64,000 nt of DNA from Flavobacterium sp. (GCA_023251135.1 JAHEZJ010000003.1:62001-126000); one strand, 5' to 3'; shown: positions 56,042 to 64,000, counted from the first letter of the stretch. Translations and numbers: made by a program. The notes: generated by a model not told the origin, from the letters alone.

Positions 56042-57118
56042 TTAGAACACTTCCGAAGCCTCCTTCAATTTCTCCATGTTGTTCACCAACTGAAGTTCGG
56101 CAACAATTTTCTGAATGTCACCATTCATGATGTTTCCTAAATCGTATAAAGTTAAACCAACACGGTGATCGGTTACACGACCTTGTGCGTAGTTGTAAGT
56201 ACGAATCTTAGCCGAACGGTCACCAGAACTTACCTGAGAAGTACGTTTGGTAGCATCTTCAGCTTCTTTCTTAGCCAATTCCTGTTCGTACAAACGAGAA
56301 CGTAAAACCGTTAACGCCTTATCTTTGTTTTTATGCTGCGATTTCTGATCCTGACATTGCGCCACCAATCCCGTAGGAATGTGCGTCAAACGTACAGCCG
56401 ATTTCGTTGTATTTACCGATTGTCCTCCAGGTCCTGACGAACAGAAGAAATCTACACGAACATCGTTCATATCGATCTGTACATCAAACTCTTCTGCTTC
56501 CGGTAAAACCATTACCGTTGCTGCCGAGGTATGTACACGACCTTGTGTTTCGGTTTGCGGAACACGTTGTACACGGTGCACACCAGCTTCAAATTTCAGG
56601 GTTCCGTACACATCTTCTCCGGTAACTTCAAAAATAACCTCTTTGAAACCTCCCGAAGTACCTTCGTTCATATCGACCACAGAAGTTCTCCAACCTTGTG
56701 ATTCACAGTATTTAGTGTACATTCTGAATAAATCCCCCGCAAAAATACTAGCTTCGTCCCCACCCGTTCCGGCACGAATCTCCACCATTACATTTTTAGC
56801 ATCTTCAGGATCTTTAGGAATCAACATAAATTTGATTTCCTCCTCCAGTTGCGGCAAGCGTTCTTTTGCTTCGTCAAGCTGCATTTTGGCCATTTCGGTC
56901 ATATCTGCATCGCTTCCGTCAGCAATAATTTCGTTTGCTTCGTCAATATTTGCTAAAACAAGAATGTATTCTTCTCTTTTTTCAACCAAAGCTTTGATGC
57001 TTTTATATTCCTGGTTGAGTTGCACATAACGTTTTTGATCAGCAATAACATCCGGCTGAATAATCAAATCCGAAATCTCATCAAAACGCTGCTTTACATA
57101 TTGAAGTCTATCTAACAT
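56042..57118 (-). CDS. prfA: Peptide chain release factor 1
   Basis: 358 residues, full length. GGQ motif at 231-233 in [15 protein letters not shown] triggers peptidyl-tRNA hydrolysis; the codon-recognition loop reads PQT at 187-189 in [16 protein letters not shown] (PxT type for UAA and UAG). The N-terminal helical domain and RAGTGGDEA motif are intact. Cytosolic translation factor. Not next to prmC here. Confidence 0.97.
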   Translation of the reverse strand: MLDRLQYVKQRFDEISDLIIQPDVIADQKRYVQLNQEYKSIKALVEKREEYILVLANIDEANEIIADGSDADMTEMAKMQLDEAKERLPQLEEEIKFMLIPKDPEDAKNVMVEIRAGTGGDEASIFAGDLFRMYTKYCESQGWRTSVVDMNEGTSGGFKEVIFEVTGEDVYGTLKFEAGVHRVQRVPQTETQGRVHTSAATVMVLPEAEEFDVQIDMNDVRVDFFCSSGPGGQSVNTTKSAVRLTHIPTGLVAQCQDQKSQHKNKDKALTVLRSRLYEQELAKKEAEDATKRTSQVSSGDRSAKIRTYNYAQGRVTDHRVGLTLYDLGNIMNGDIQKIVAELQLVNNMEKLKEASEVF

Positions 57119-57624
57119 TTTCTAATTCCTTTTATTGGACTGCAAAATTACAAAATTTTTGTTGAAAATTCTAGTATTGATTTTTAAGGTTTTTTGAGGG
57201 GAAGATTTAGTGGAATTAGGATGGTTTTTAGGAGCTTGTTCCTGCTATCCGCTGCATCTTTTTAGGCAGAAAGTTTATAGTTTAATTTTGGACGCTTTCG
57301 TTTGCCTAAAAAGGATGCCGCTGCTATCAGGGCTAGGGATTTAGTATTTTTGATTAGCTTTTATGGATTTCCGTAATATCATTGAATTTAAAGAAGTTGC
57401 TTTTAGCAAAATTCAGGTATTTCTACGTGGTGATAAATTTAAATTTAGTGCGATGTTTGTTCTTTATCTCTATTTACGATTAATCTAAAAAAGGATAGCG
57501 CTTCCATTATAATTAAAAACGTAGTCTTATTTTTCGACTTATGGCTTTCCGAAAGGAGATCGGAATTAAATAATATTAATCTGAAAAACATTCTAACTGC
57601 TGGAAACTTTGGAAGTTTTTTTAA
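57119..57624. other. Gene-free left border of the accessory island
   Basis: About 500 AT-rich bases. Contains an imperfect hairpin element at 57241-57332 whose arms CTATCCGCTGCATCTTTTTA and TAAAAAGGATGCCGCTGCTA face each other. Beyond that, scattered word fragments only; no ORF of note before 57625. Confidence 0.55.
57241..57332. repeat. CTATCCGCTGCATC inverted element
   Basis: Arms of about 28 bp with a few mismatches (57241-57268 and 57302-57332) around a 33-base centre. Recalls a repeat often seen between genes in flavobacteria (from memory). It marks the edge between prfA and the defence-like genes. Confidence 0.65.
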
Positions 57625-58212
57625 ATGAAAAACAGATACTTAAAAATGGGAATTGAAGATTTTTTCAAAGGAATTTTTGATGTAAAAAAAATACCAACAA
57701 AAGTATTTTTAGTAGTATTTATTGCTGGAACATTTATGTTCTATGCTCCACAAAAATTTGCTACAATCCAATTCAAGGAAGAAAGTGATTTAAAAATTTA
57801 CGCTTATATTACTTACTTAATTTGCACAGGAATTTTCATAGTAAACTGTATTACTGTGATTGTGACTCACACTAATAATTACCTACTAAATAGACGATTA
57901 AAAAAAGAGTATAAAAAATTAATTCATAATTTAGATAATTACGAAAGAAGTGTTTTAAGAGAATTCTATTTATATCAAAAAAACACTTTAGACTTTCCAT
58001 ATGACGATAATATTATAAAGGGATTAGTAGATAAAAAAGTTTTATATTTTGCATCACTATTTGGGAGTAGTATAATGCCAAACGGTAGAAATTCAACTTT
58101 TAAAATAAACCGATATCTAAAAAACATTATAAGCAAAGAAAATGATTTAGGTTTGGTAAATAATCCTAATAAAGAACAACAGGGCTTTATTTTGCAAAAC
58201 AGACCACATTGA
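57625..58212 (+). CDS. SieB-like superinfection exclusion protein
   Basis: 195 residues: two membrane spans (about 26-44, VFLVVFIAGTFMFYAPQKF, and 64-88, IYAYITYLICTGIFIVNCIT), then a helical cytosolic part with the SieB pattern LDNYERSVLREFYLYQKNTL and PYDDNIIKGLVDKKVLYFAS. In lambdoid prophages SieB aborts growth of related phages; here no prophage gene is near, and the next genes look defence-related. AT-rich compared with neighbours to the left. Confidence 0.72.
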   Translation: MKNRYLKMGIEDFFKGIFDVKKIPTKVFLVVFIAGTFMFYAPQKFATIQFKEESDLKIYAYITYLICTGIFIVNCITVIVTHTNNYLLNRRLKKEYKKLIHNLDNYERSVLREFYLYQKNTLDFPYDDNIIKGLVDKKVLYFASLFGSSIMPNGRNSTFKINRYLKNIISKENDLGLVNNPNKEQQGFILQNRPH

Positions 58213-58269
58213 ACAAAGAATAATATACAATATATTGATAGCTAAATAATTCATCCAAAATTAAAATTT

Positions 58270-58512
58270 ATGAGAAAAGTTACCATTTCAGCACTTCCTG
58301 AAGATATTGCAATGCAACTAATAAATGAAAACCATATTCTTCGAATTGCTGCAATAACAGAAAATTGTTTATTTCATAAATGGACAACAAAACTTCATGA
58401 CCACCCAGCTAATAATGAATATCTTCAAGAACAAGACTATGGATTAGTAGAATTTCCCGATGGAAATATGCATTATGTTAGACCAGAACAAATACAGTTT
58501 CAACCTGAATAA
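58270..58512 (+). CDS. Hypothetical protein, 80 aa
   Basis: Compact beta-rich protein: KVTISALPEDIAMQLINENH, then CLFHKWTTKLHDHP with several His residues, ending DYGLVEFPDGNMHYVRPEQI. No known family from memory, but the VEFPDG..HYVRPE end looks like a conserved module. 57 bases after the SieB-like gene, same strand. Confidence 0.6.
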   Translation: MRKVTISALPEDIAMQLINENHILRIAAITENCLFHKWTTKLHDHPANNEYLQEQDYGLVEFPDGNMHYVRPEQIQFQPE

Positions 58513-58802
58513 ATATAAACACTAGAAAATATAGAATTGTCTGTAACAGAAAGTTTCTAGGATACGTTTTCTATAAGTTATTACTAAGGAAATTATGAAC
58601 CTAATATTGGAACAATAATCCCTTGTCGTTTAGAAAAGAATGAAAGCAATTCAAGATATGCGTGAGTAGCACCCTCACGCCAGCGAAGTAATTTTCGTTT
58701 AAAAAATTTAAGCGATTATATTCGCCATAATCAACTTATAAAAAAATACGTAATTTACTACATATAATAAATTATTATATGAAATTCTAACTTATTTTTC
58801 AT
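58513..58802. other. Gene-free leader of the reverse transcriptase gene; candidate ncRNA
   Basis: 290 bases without an ORF. A clear hairpin GCGTGAG-TAGCACC-CTCACGC lies at about 58660-58679, followed by CAGCGAAG-rich sequence and a very AT-rich stretch up to the start codon. Several defence reverse transcriptases use a structured RNA next to the gene, so this is where one could be. Confidence 0.4.
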
Positions 58803-60434
58803 ATGAATTTATCCGATACTATTAGAACAGTTTTGAATAATATAAAACATGAAGGATTAACGGATATATTTCCTAGACCTTTTGAAGTTGATTTACTAAA
58901 AAATTCTATTTTTTATAATCAAATAGTTTCAGAAGTTAAAGATTCAATTACAAAAGCACTGGATGAAAATGGTTCAGGTCTATTAACATTAAAAGTTCAC
59001 CCAATATCACATGTTTTATATCCCAAAAAAGAAGCTTTTGATTTTAGAAAATGTGCATTAATCGATGTGTTGGACACTGTAAAATATTTTACTCTAGTAA
59101 TGCTGTTAGCCAAAGACATAGAAAAAGCTAGAATAAACAAGTCTAAAAATTGTATTTTTTCATATCGATACAAAATAGAAAAGGACAATCCATATATCTT
59201 TGACAAAAACTACAATTATACAACTTTCACAAAACAATCTAATGAAAATTTAAAAAAGAAAGATGTCAAGGTTGTTGTTAAATGTGATATATCAAATTTT
59301 TACGATAGGTTAAACCTTCACCGTCTAGAATCTTCTTTATTGTCTATAACAGACAAAAAAAATGTAGTTAAATTAATAAACGAATTATTGTTATTTTGGG
59401 CAAATCGTGACTCATATGGACTACCTGTAGGAAGTAATCCCAGCAGAATATTAGCAGAATCTTTGTTAATTGATGTAGACAAATTTCTATTATCCCACAA
59501 AGTGTCTTTTTGTCGCTTTGTAGATGATTATAGGCTCTTTGCTCCAGATGCAAAAACGGCTCATTATTGGTTAACATTATTAGTAGAAAGACTTTCTATA
59601 GAAGGCTTATTTATCAATCAAAGTAAAACTGCAATTGAGGATGTTTCGAACCGAAATGAAGACAAAACTAATGAAGACAAGACTAATGAAGACAAGACTA
59701 ATGAAAATGAAAAACCTAAAGATGAATTCAAAGAAGATATAATAAGTGAAAAACGAATTATCAGTGGGTATTCAGGAACAATTCCAACAAAATTTAGAAA
59801 TTCTAGTGAAAATGAAATCACTAAAATTAAAACTAATGATTACATTGACTTAATCTCGCACGTAGAAAACTCTAAAATAATATTACCCGATGAATTTAGA
59901 GAGTATTGCAAAATATTAATTTACAAAGAATTATATGATAATTTCAAACTACTGCCGTACTTGCTTAATAATTTTCCGCAATTTACTCCCTATGTCACGG
60001 ATTTACTTTTAAAATTTAGAAATAAAATACCTCTAGAAATTAGAGCACATCTAAGAAACGAATTTAGTATATGGTTGAATGTGAAAGAAGTTTATATTCC
60101 CGAATATATTGCAATAGCTTTGGTAAAACTATTATCTGATAAATCATATTTAGATTTACAAGTTATATTTGATTACTTTAGACAATTGAAGAGAAATGCT
60201 GGTTCGTATATTGGAAGAGCTACTTTAGAAGCACTAGAGCCTATTATTGAAAGAGGTCAAGTATTAGAAATAAGACAGTATTACAGTCGGGCAGATAATT
60301 GGGAAAAAAGACAAATCGTTAAAATAATTGATCTTCATTTACATCGAGAAGAAAAGAATGCTTGGTTTAAAAATATAACTATGAACGATTCCACAGACCC
60401 ATTTTTAATTCAGACTTTTAAACCAAAAAAATAA
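58803..60434 (+). CDS. Abi/UG-type reverse transcriptase (probable defence RT)
   Basis: 543 residues. Polymerase motifs: A with KCDISNFYDRLN (Asp162), B with GLPVGSNPSRILAESL (206-221), C with CRFVDDYRLFA (Asp241 and Asp242), and a later GLFINQSKTAIE (268-279). No maturase X or HNH domain and no group II intron RNA is seen. The C-terminal ~220 residues are helical repeats (YKELYDNFKLLPYLLNNFPQ, IAIALVKLLSDKSYLDLQVI), as in Abi-type RTs. A low-complexity insert of NEDKT repeats (285-300) follows the palm. The subgroup is not assignable by eye. Confidence 0.8.
   Translation: MNLSDTIRTVLNNIKHEGLTDIFPRPFEVDLLKNSIFYNQIVSEVKDSITKALDENGSGLLTLKVHPISHVLYPKKEAFDFRKCALIDVLDTVKYFTLVMLLAKDIEKARINKSKNCIFSYRYKIEKDNPYIFDKNYNYTTFTKQSNENLKKKDVKVVVKCDISNFYDRLNLHRLESSLLSITDKKNVVKLINELLLFWANRDSYGLPVGSNPSRILAESLLIDVDKFLLSHKVSFCRFVDDYRLFAPDAKTAHYWLTLLVERLSIEGLFINQSKTAIEDVSNRNEDKTNEDKTNEDKTNENEKPKDEFKEDIISEKRIISGYSGTIPTKFRNSSENEITKIKTNDYIDLISHVENSKIILPDEFREYCKILIYKELYDNFKLLPYLLNNFPQFTPYVTDLLLKFRNKIPLEIRAHLRNEFSIWLNVKEVYIPEYIAIALVKLLSDKSYLDLQVIFDYFRQLKRNAGSYIGRATLEALEPIIERGQVLEIRQYYSRADNWEKRQIVKIIDLHLHREEKNAWFKNITMNDSTDPFLIQTFKPKK
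59652..59710 (+). repeat. 15-bp in-frame tandem repeat within the RT gene
   Basis: Three and a half copies of the unit AATGAAGACAARACT, encoding NEDKT three times and then NEN. Copy number could change by slippage without shifting the frame. Confidence 0.8.
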
Positions 60435-60592
60435 CAATACCGTACTTACAAAATGTACCTTCTCAGCTGACCCTAGCCTTCCATTTGTGAACGTAATCCA
60501 AACAAAAAATATTCCTGAGTGAGAAAACATTTGCGTGATGCAGTTATTTAAGTCTAAACACAAATAAATATTTCTCACATAATAATCATAAT
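60435..60592. other. Spacer between RT and the cyclase-like gene
   Basis: 158 bases, no ORF. Inverted arms TGAGAAAACATTTG / CAAATAAATATTTCTCA (about 60520-60579) could form a hairpin; a second site where a system RNA might lie. Confidence 0.35.
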
Positions 60593-61417
60593 ATGTCAAC
60601 AACAAAAAAAGGATCGAATAGAAAAATTGAAATCTCTATTTGTGCATGGACTGACTTACTTGGATATGGGTCAATGTTATTTGAATCTCAGTTTGATCCT
60701 ACGGTAGATTTATCTAAAAAGGCAATCGAACGATTAGAACTTTTTCATTCAACTGCCTCAAAACATTCTCATCAACGATTTAATATTTATGCCCTAAATG
60801 ATGGACTAATTTGCCAAAGAGATATATCTCCAAGAACAAGAAGTGTAACATGTGACTTTATAAAACGTGTTATAAAATTACATAATGACATTAATCTTGT
60901 AGATAAAGAAGCAGGTTTTTTTGGAGCACGAACTATAATCGCCGCTGGATTTAGAATGAGATCCGAATCAAAAATTATCGTTGAATCTGGAATAAAAAAG
61001 GTTCTATTAAAACAACTTGAAGAAGGAACTTTAACACCAGTCGAAGCAATTCATATGGCTATGAAAGCAAGGCCATATTTTGGAATTGTTCCTGAGCTAC
61101 AAGCAAATTTTGCTTTTACTAAAGCATATTTAGTAGATTCTGAGGGAACCAAAGGTGGGTTTGGTGGTCCAAACTGTTACATAGATTTAAGTATTTTTAA
61201 AAATCCATTGCCTGATTTCATAACTTTTTCAGAATATGTTAATTGGAATAGCAATGGACTTTGGGGAAAATTTGGAAAACTAGAAAAGTTCGAATCAAAT
61301 AAAGCTCATTTGAATAAAGATATGGGATTTTTAAGTGGTTTCGAAATTGCAGAAAATATTACTAAATCTCCAAATGCAGAAAAAAGAATTAGAAATATGT
61401 CAAAATCAAACCGCTAA
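60593..61417 (+). CDS. Uncharacterised protein with class III cyclase-like features
   Basis: 274 residues, soluble. The start ISICAWTDLLGYGSMLFES resembles the first strand and metal-binding Asp of class III nucleotidyl cyclase/GGDEF-like folds; IYALNDGLICQRDIS could supply the second Asp, and GARTIIAAGFRMRSE a later strand. The C-terminal half has no match known to me. Lies 158 bases after the RT gene in the same direction and is the likely partner. The fold call is by pattern only. Confidence 0.5.
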   Translation: MSTTKKGSNRKIEISICAWTDLLGYGSMLFESQFDPTVDLSKKAIERLELFHSTASKHSHQRFNIYALNDGLICQRDISPRTRSVTCDFIKRVIKLHNDINLVDKEAGFFGARTIIAAGFRMRSESKIIVESGIKKVLLKQLEEGTLTPVEAIHMAMKARPYFGIVPELQANFAFTKAYLVDSEGTKGGFGGPNCYIDLSIFKNPLPDFITFSEYVNWNSNGLWGKFGKLEKFESNKAHLNKDMGFLSGFEIAENITKSPNAEKRIRNMSKSNR

Positions 61418-61600
61418 GACATTGCATTAATTACAAATCCTCTAGCCGGCGCTGACGTCACACTAATGAACTCAAATCAAAGCTTTTCCCTTCCTGAAAA
61501 AGTTCACAAATTAAAACTTAATCATAAAATAGATACAACTCCTTGCTGGCGATAGCGCCCTAGCAAGAAAAATAAAACCTCAATCAAAAAACAACCAATC
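61418..61600. other. Right border of the island with nested palindrome
   Basis: Near 61543-61566 the sequence CTTGCT-GGCG-ATA-GCGCC-CTAGCAAG forms a nested hairpin, and AGCCGGCGCTGACGTCAC at about 61446 is another GC-rich patch in AT-rich DNA. No gene. Confidence 0.5.
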
Positions 61601-62035
61601 ATGAAACATTTTCTTTTACTTTCTTTTTTATTCGTTTTCAATAACAATTTTGCACAAGAAGCCAAAATAAAAAAGGAAAAATGGCATTGGAACAATGAGC
61701 CCAAACAAGATACCGTTATTGGTTATGCTCAGGTTTTAAAAGTGGACAATGTGCTTTACATTTCGGGTGCTGTAACAAGCGAACTAACTCCGGCAGGAAT
61801 CACAGCTGTTTATAACGATTTAAAAGCTTCACTAGCGAGTTATGGTGCCACATTTGCAAATGTTGTGAAAGAAAATTTATATACAACCGATATTGAGACT
61901 ATGAAAAAGTATAACAACGTTAGGAAAAAATTCTACAATGGTGACTTCCCTGCAGCTACATGGGTACAAATCGTACAATTATACATGCCACAAGCAAAGT
62001 TAGAGGTTGAATTGGTGGCACATCTTCCTAAATAA
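61601..62035 (+). CDS. Exported Rid-family (YjgF/YER057c) protein
   Basis: 144 residues: signal peptide ending NNFAQ, then a RidA-like domain (GYAQVLKVDNVLYISGAVTS, DLKASLASYGATFANVVKEN, LEVELVAHLPK). RidA hydrolyses reactive enamines in the cytosol; this one is predicted to be exported, and the usual catalytic Arg of the P-A-R motif is replaced (FPAATWVQI), so deaminase activity is doubtful. Single gene, after the island. Confidence 0.85.
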   Translation: MKHFLLLSFLFVFNNNFAQEAKIKKEKWHWNNEPKQDTVIGYAQVLKVDNVLYISGAVTSELTPAGITAVYNDLKASLASYGATFANVVKENLYTTDIETMKKYNNVRKKFYNGDFPAATWVQIVQLYMPQAKLEVELVAHLPK

Positions 62036-62400
62036 TTGGATTAAATTAAGATTACCTTTATTCGATAAATCTATCAAAATAGAAGCACAACTTAAATATC
62101 AAACAAGATATTTAAAAAACGGCTCTACAAAGTGTCCCAACTTAAAAATTGTGACTGGAATTAAAAAATTTATAGTCACAATAAAGAGCCATAGGCTCAA
62201 CCAATATTGTAGAATTGGATTTTAATCCAATTTGAATACGCACATTGAGGATAGAGAACCAGCGGTTCGATATATTTTAACACCTAAAATATATGCCGTT
62301 CCTATGGAACTTTTAAAACCCAAAATCCTTTTTTCAACGGATTGAAATCCGTTGCTACAAAATATTTTATTCCTACGGAATTAAAGCATACGACCTCTCA
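62036..62400. repeat. Hairpin-rich intergenic array, second locus
   Basis: No gene. In order: a nested hairpin with outer arms GGCTCT / AGAGCC (62121-62190) and inner TTGTGACT / AGTCACAA, then triloop hairpins GAGCC-ATA-GGCTC (62186-62198), GAACC-AGC-GGTTC (62256-62268), GTTCC-TAT-GGAAC (62298-62310), ATTCC-TAC-GGAAT (62369-62381), and palindromes ATTGGATTTTAATCCAAT (62214-62231) and CAACGGATTGAAATCCGTTG (62335-62354). Same family as 5830-6560. Confidence 0.85.
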
Positions 62401-62546
62401 TGATTTTTTTAATAAAAAATTATAGAGATTATAATCAAACTATTTTGCATATTAATTTATATTCTTTGCATGGACAAGCGGGACGCTTGCGTCAGCAGCA
62501 TATTTTTTTACTGAACTACAAATACACATTTAAAACAAAACAGTAA
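62401..62546. other. AT-rich spacer with GGGACGCTTGCGTC hairpin
   Basis: The short palindrome GACGCTTGCGTC lies near 62482; otherwise no feature is seen before the promoter of the next gene. Confidence 0.4.
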
Positions 62547-62554
62547 TATATTTG
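62547..62554 (+). promoter_or_regulatory. Probable -7 box TATATTTG
   Basis: Consensus match 19 bases before ATG 62573. Confidence 0.45.
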
Positions 62555-62572
62555 GGTTTTAAACTCAACCTT

Positions 62573-62992
62573 ATGAACAAAACACTTGTCACTGTTTTTC
62601 TTTTTTTCTCAATCATTGCTTTTTCCCAAACCAACAAGAAAAATGAAAATCCAATTGATGTTTTAGAATCAAAATGTCTGAATAAAGATGATATCTCGAA
62701 TGCCGATATGTGTAATTGCACCATACAGGCGCGTGAGTCCTGGGATAAAGAATTGAATAAATACTATAACCTGCTAAAAGCAAAACTCCCAAAAGAAGCT
62801 TTTGATAGTCTGAAAGAATCCCAATTGCAATGGTTGAAGTATCGGGATAAAGAATACGCTTTTATTTCCAAATTTTACTTCGAAGTTCAACAAGGAACAA
62901 TGTGGTACACCGTTGCCGAAAACAGAAAAAAAGAAATCGTAAAAACCAGAGCAATCGAATTACAACAATATTACAAAATGTTGGACTTTTAG
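62573..62992 (+). CDS. LprI-like (DUF1311) secreted protein
   Basis: 139 residues from ATG 62573, where a signal peptide starts (ending IAFSQ). The mature part has the LprI/DUF1311 pattern: CNCTIQARESWDKELNKYYN, LKAKLPKEAFDSLKESQLQW and LKYRDKEYAFISKFY, with conserved Cys near the start. Related proteins inhibit C-type lysozyme in some bacteria; many have unknown roles. Periplasmic or extracellular. Confidence 0.85.
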   Translation: MNKTLVTVFLFFSIIAFSQTNKKNENPIDVLESKCLNKDDISNADMCNCTIQARESWDKELNKYYNLLKAKLPKEAFDSLKESQLQWLKYRDKEYAFISKFYFEVQQGTMWYTVAENRKKEIVKTRAIELQQYYKMLDF

Positions 62993-63150
62993 ATGGTTTC
63001 GGTTAGAGAATATATTAATTTCGCTGCTATAAATTCATATTTAATTCCTCCGTTTCTGAAGTGTTCGCATCCTAAGATATCCAACAAGAGGGCTCTTCCA
63101 TTTAAAAATTCTCTTCTAAATAGTAAACAATCATATAGAATAAATAAAAA

Positions 63151-64000
63151 ATGAAAAAACAAATTCTAATCGGTCTCGTTTTTTTGAGCTCCATTTTATC
63201 GGTAAATGCCCAAAATTGGAGTGGTTCAACACCTGGGAAAATTTATTATAATTCAGGCAATGTTGGTATTGGAGAAATAAATCCCGATCAAAAATTAAAC
63301 GTTACGCAATCAGATGATATAGTAACTTCCAATCAATATCGTTTTCCGCTCAAATTAGTACTTAATGATAATATTGGAGGTTTATGGCAGGGAACGGGTG
63401 TTGGGATGAAGTTTCATCTAAATGCCTCAGATGCCAACTTTGATACCGCCGAAATAGTCAGCATTGCCAAAACGGCGGGTGTTTCAAATGGAGATTTGGC
63501 CTTTAGGACGGCAAAAGCGGGCGTATTATCAACACAACTTACGATTGATTCAGAGGGCAAAGTGGGGATCGGAGAAGTAAATCCTGATCAAAAATTAAAT
63601 ATTACCCAGACCGAAGATATATTAACTTCCAATCAATATCGATTTCCGCTCAAATTGGTACTAAATGATAATGCCGGAGGTCTATGGCAAGGAACAGGTG
63701 TTGGAATGAAATTTCATATAAATGCCGCAGATGCTAATTTTGATACAGCAGAAATAGTCAGCATTGCCAAAACGGCGGGTGCTTCAAATGGAGATTTGGC
63801 TTTTAAGACCGCAAAAGCAGGAGTATTATCAACTCAGCTTACCATTAATTCAGATGGCAAAGTAGGAATAGGAACTGACGCTCCTGCCTACAAACTCGAT
63901 GTTGAAGGAACAATTCGTGCCTCTGAAATTAAAGTTTGTATGCAAGGAACTTGCGTTCCAGATTTTGTATTCAAAAAAGATTATAAATTAATGAGTTTAA
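63151..64000 (+). CDS. Repeat-rich surface/tail-fibre-like protein, 3' end outside window
   Basis: Starts ATG 63151 with signal peptide (LSVNAQ) and stays open to the window end (283 codons). Two 100-residue tandem repeats, each opening with VGIGE.NPDQKLN and containing NQYRFPLKLVLNDN, GLWQGTGVGMKFH and NFDTAEIVSIAKTAG; then VGIGTDAPAYKLDVEGTIRA and CMQGTCVPDFVFKKDYKLMS, the start of a C-terminal module found in flavobacterial cell-surface proteins. Function unknown, probably surface-exposed. Confidence 0.85.
   Translation, partial: MKKQILIGLVFLSSILSVNAQNWSGSTPGKIYYNSGNVGIGEINPDQKLNVTQSDDIVTSNQYRFPLKLVLNDNIGGLWQGTGVGMKFHLNASDANFDTAEIVSIAKTAGVSNGDLAFRTAKAGVLSTQLTIDSEGKVGIGEVNPDQKLNITQTEDILTSNQYRFPLKLVLNDNAGGLWQGTGVGMKFHINAADANFDTAEIVSIAKTAGASNGDLAFKTAKAGVLSTQLTINSDGKVGIGTDAPAYKLDVEGTIRASEIKVCMQGTCVPDFVFKKDYKLMSL
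63256..63855 (+). repeat. Two 300-bp direct repeats inside the surface protein gene
   Basis: Units 63256-63555 and 63556-63855 are the same length to the base and differ only by scattered substitutions; a third partial unit starts at 63856. Confidence 0.9.

Noticed and set aside
56379..57029. 216-codon open frame on the plus strand
   Set aside because: Antisense shadow of prfA; its composition (Ser/Cys/Pro-rich) is typical of a reverse frame and the prfA motifs are complete.
57625..61417. Island as a prophage or group II intron
   Set aside because: No integrase, att repeats or structural genes were found, and the RT lacks maturase and endonuclease domains.

Overview
The window looks like a chromosomal segment of a Flavobacterium-type member of the Bacteroidota. 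The evidence is AT-rich intergenic DNA, -7 boxes of the Bacteroidota form TAnnTTTG (TATCTTTG, TATATTTG and TATTTTTG recur 20-60 bases before starts), many SPII lipoproteins, type A T9SS sorting domains, a GH92 mannosidase, glutamine synthetase III beside a GSII-like enzyme, short Bacteroidota-style AraC regulators and DUF5723/OmpA proteins. No rRNA, tRNA, IS transposase or CRISPR array was seen.

Layout. 1-7.7 kb: the end of an M61 peptidase gene; a three-fold repeat with a small GIY-YIG nuclease gene in its middle copy; a hypothetical gene; a GH92 alpha-mannosidase; a secreted hypothetical; a 0.75-kb hairpin-repeat array running into a GNAT acetyltransferase gene; and a hypothetical. 7.8-14.6 kb: purM, then a complete curli (type VIII secretion) operon on the minus strand, csgA-csgB-csgE-csgF-csgG plus a frameshifted lipoprotein gene. 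15-24.7 kb: divergent glutamine synthetases III and II, TerC, a lipoprotein, a secreted esterase, an M13 metallopeptidase and an AraC regulator. 24.7-32.6 kb: three small secreted paralogues, two of them with the same promoter and upstream box (also present upstream of araC), an isolated TPR protein, and two ELWxxDGT/T9SS paralogues each preceded by the same palindromic repeat. 32.7-49 kb: IcmF-type fused acyl-CoA mutase, L,D-transpeptidase, Coa1-like protein, DUF4197 protein, PurU, KatG, a BtuF-like protein, PyrF and an OmpA-family protein. 49-55.6 kb: a stress/envelope block of Dps, CsbD, AraC, response regulator, CHASE3 histidine kinase, DUF4142, porin, a 50-aa membrane peptide, YtxH and a holin-like protein. 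56-57.1 kb: prfA. 57.2-61.5 kb: an AT-rich accessory island with a SieB-like membrane protein, a small hypothetical, an Abi/UG-type reverse transcriptase and a protein with cyclase-like sequence features. 61.6-64 kb: an exported Rid-family protein, an LprI-like protein, and the start of a repeat-rich surface protein cut by the window end.

Most interesting points: (1) the reverse transcriptase plus cyclase-like pair next to a SieB-like gene, a candidate anti-phage system; (2) a TIR-bounded GIY-YIG cassette flanked by two equal-sized empty 135-bp derivatives, a possible small mobile element; (3) intergenic triloop hairpins whose stems vary in a compensatory way; (4) the AraC-linked box controlling small secreted proteins; (5) the curli operon with a CsgE carrying an extra N-terminal domain reminiscent of CsgH/CsgC. 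Several families of inverted repeats sit at gene 3' ends throughout.
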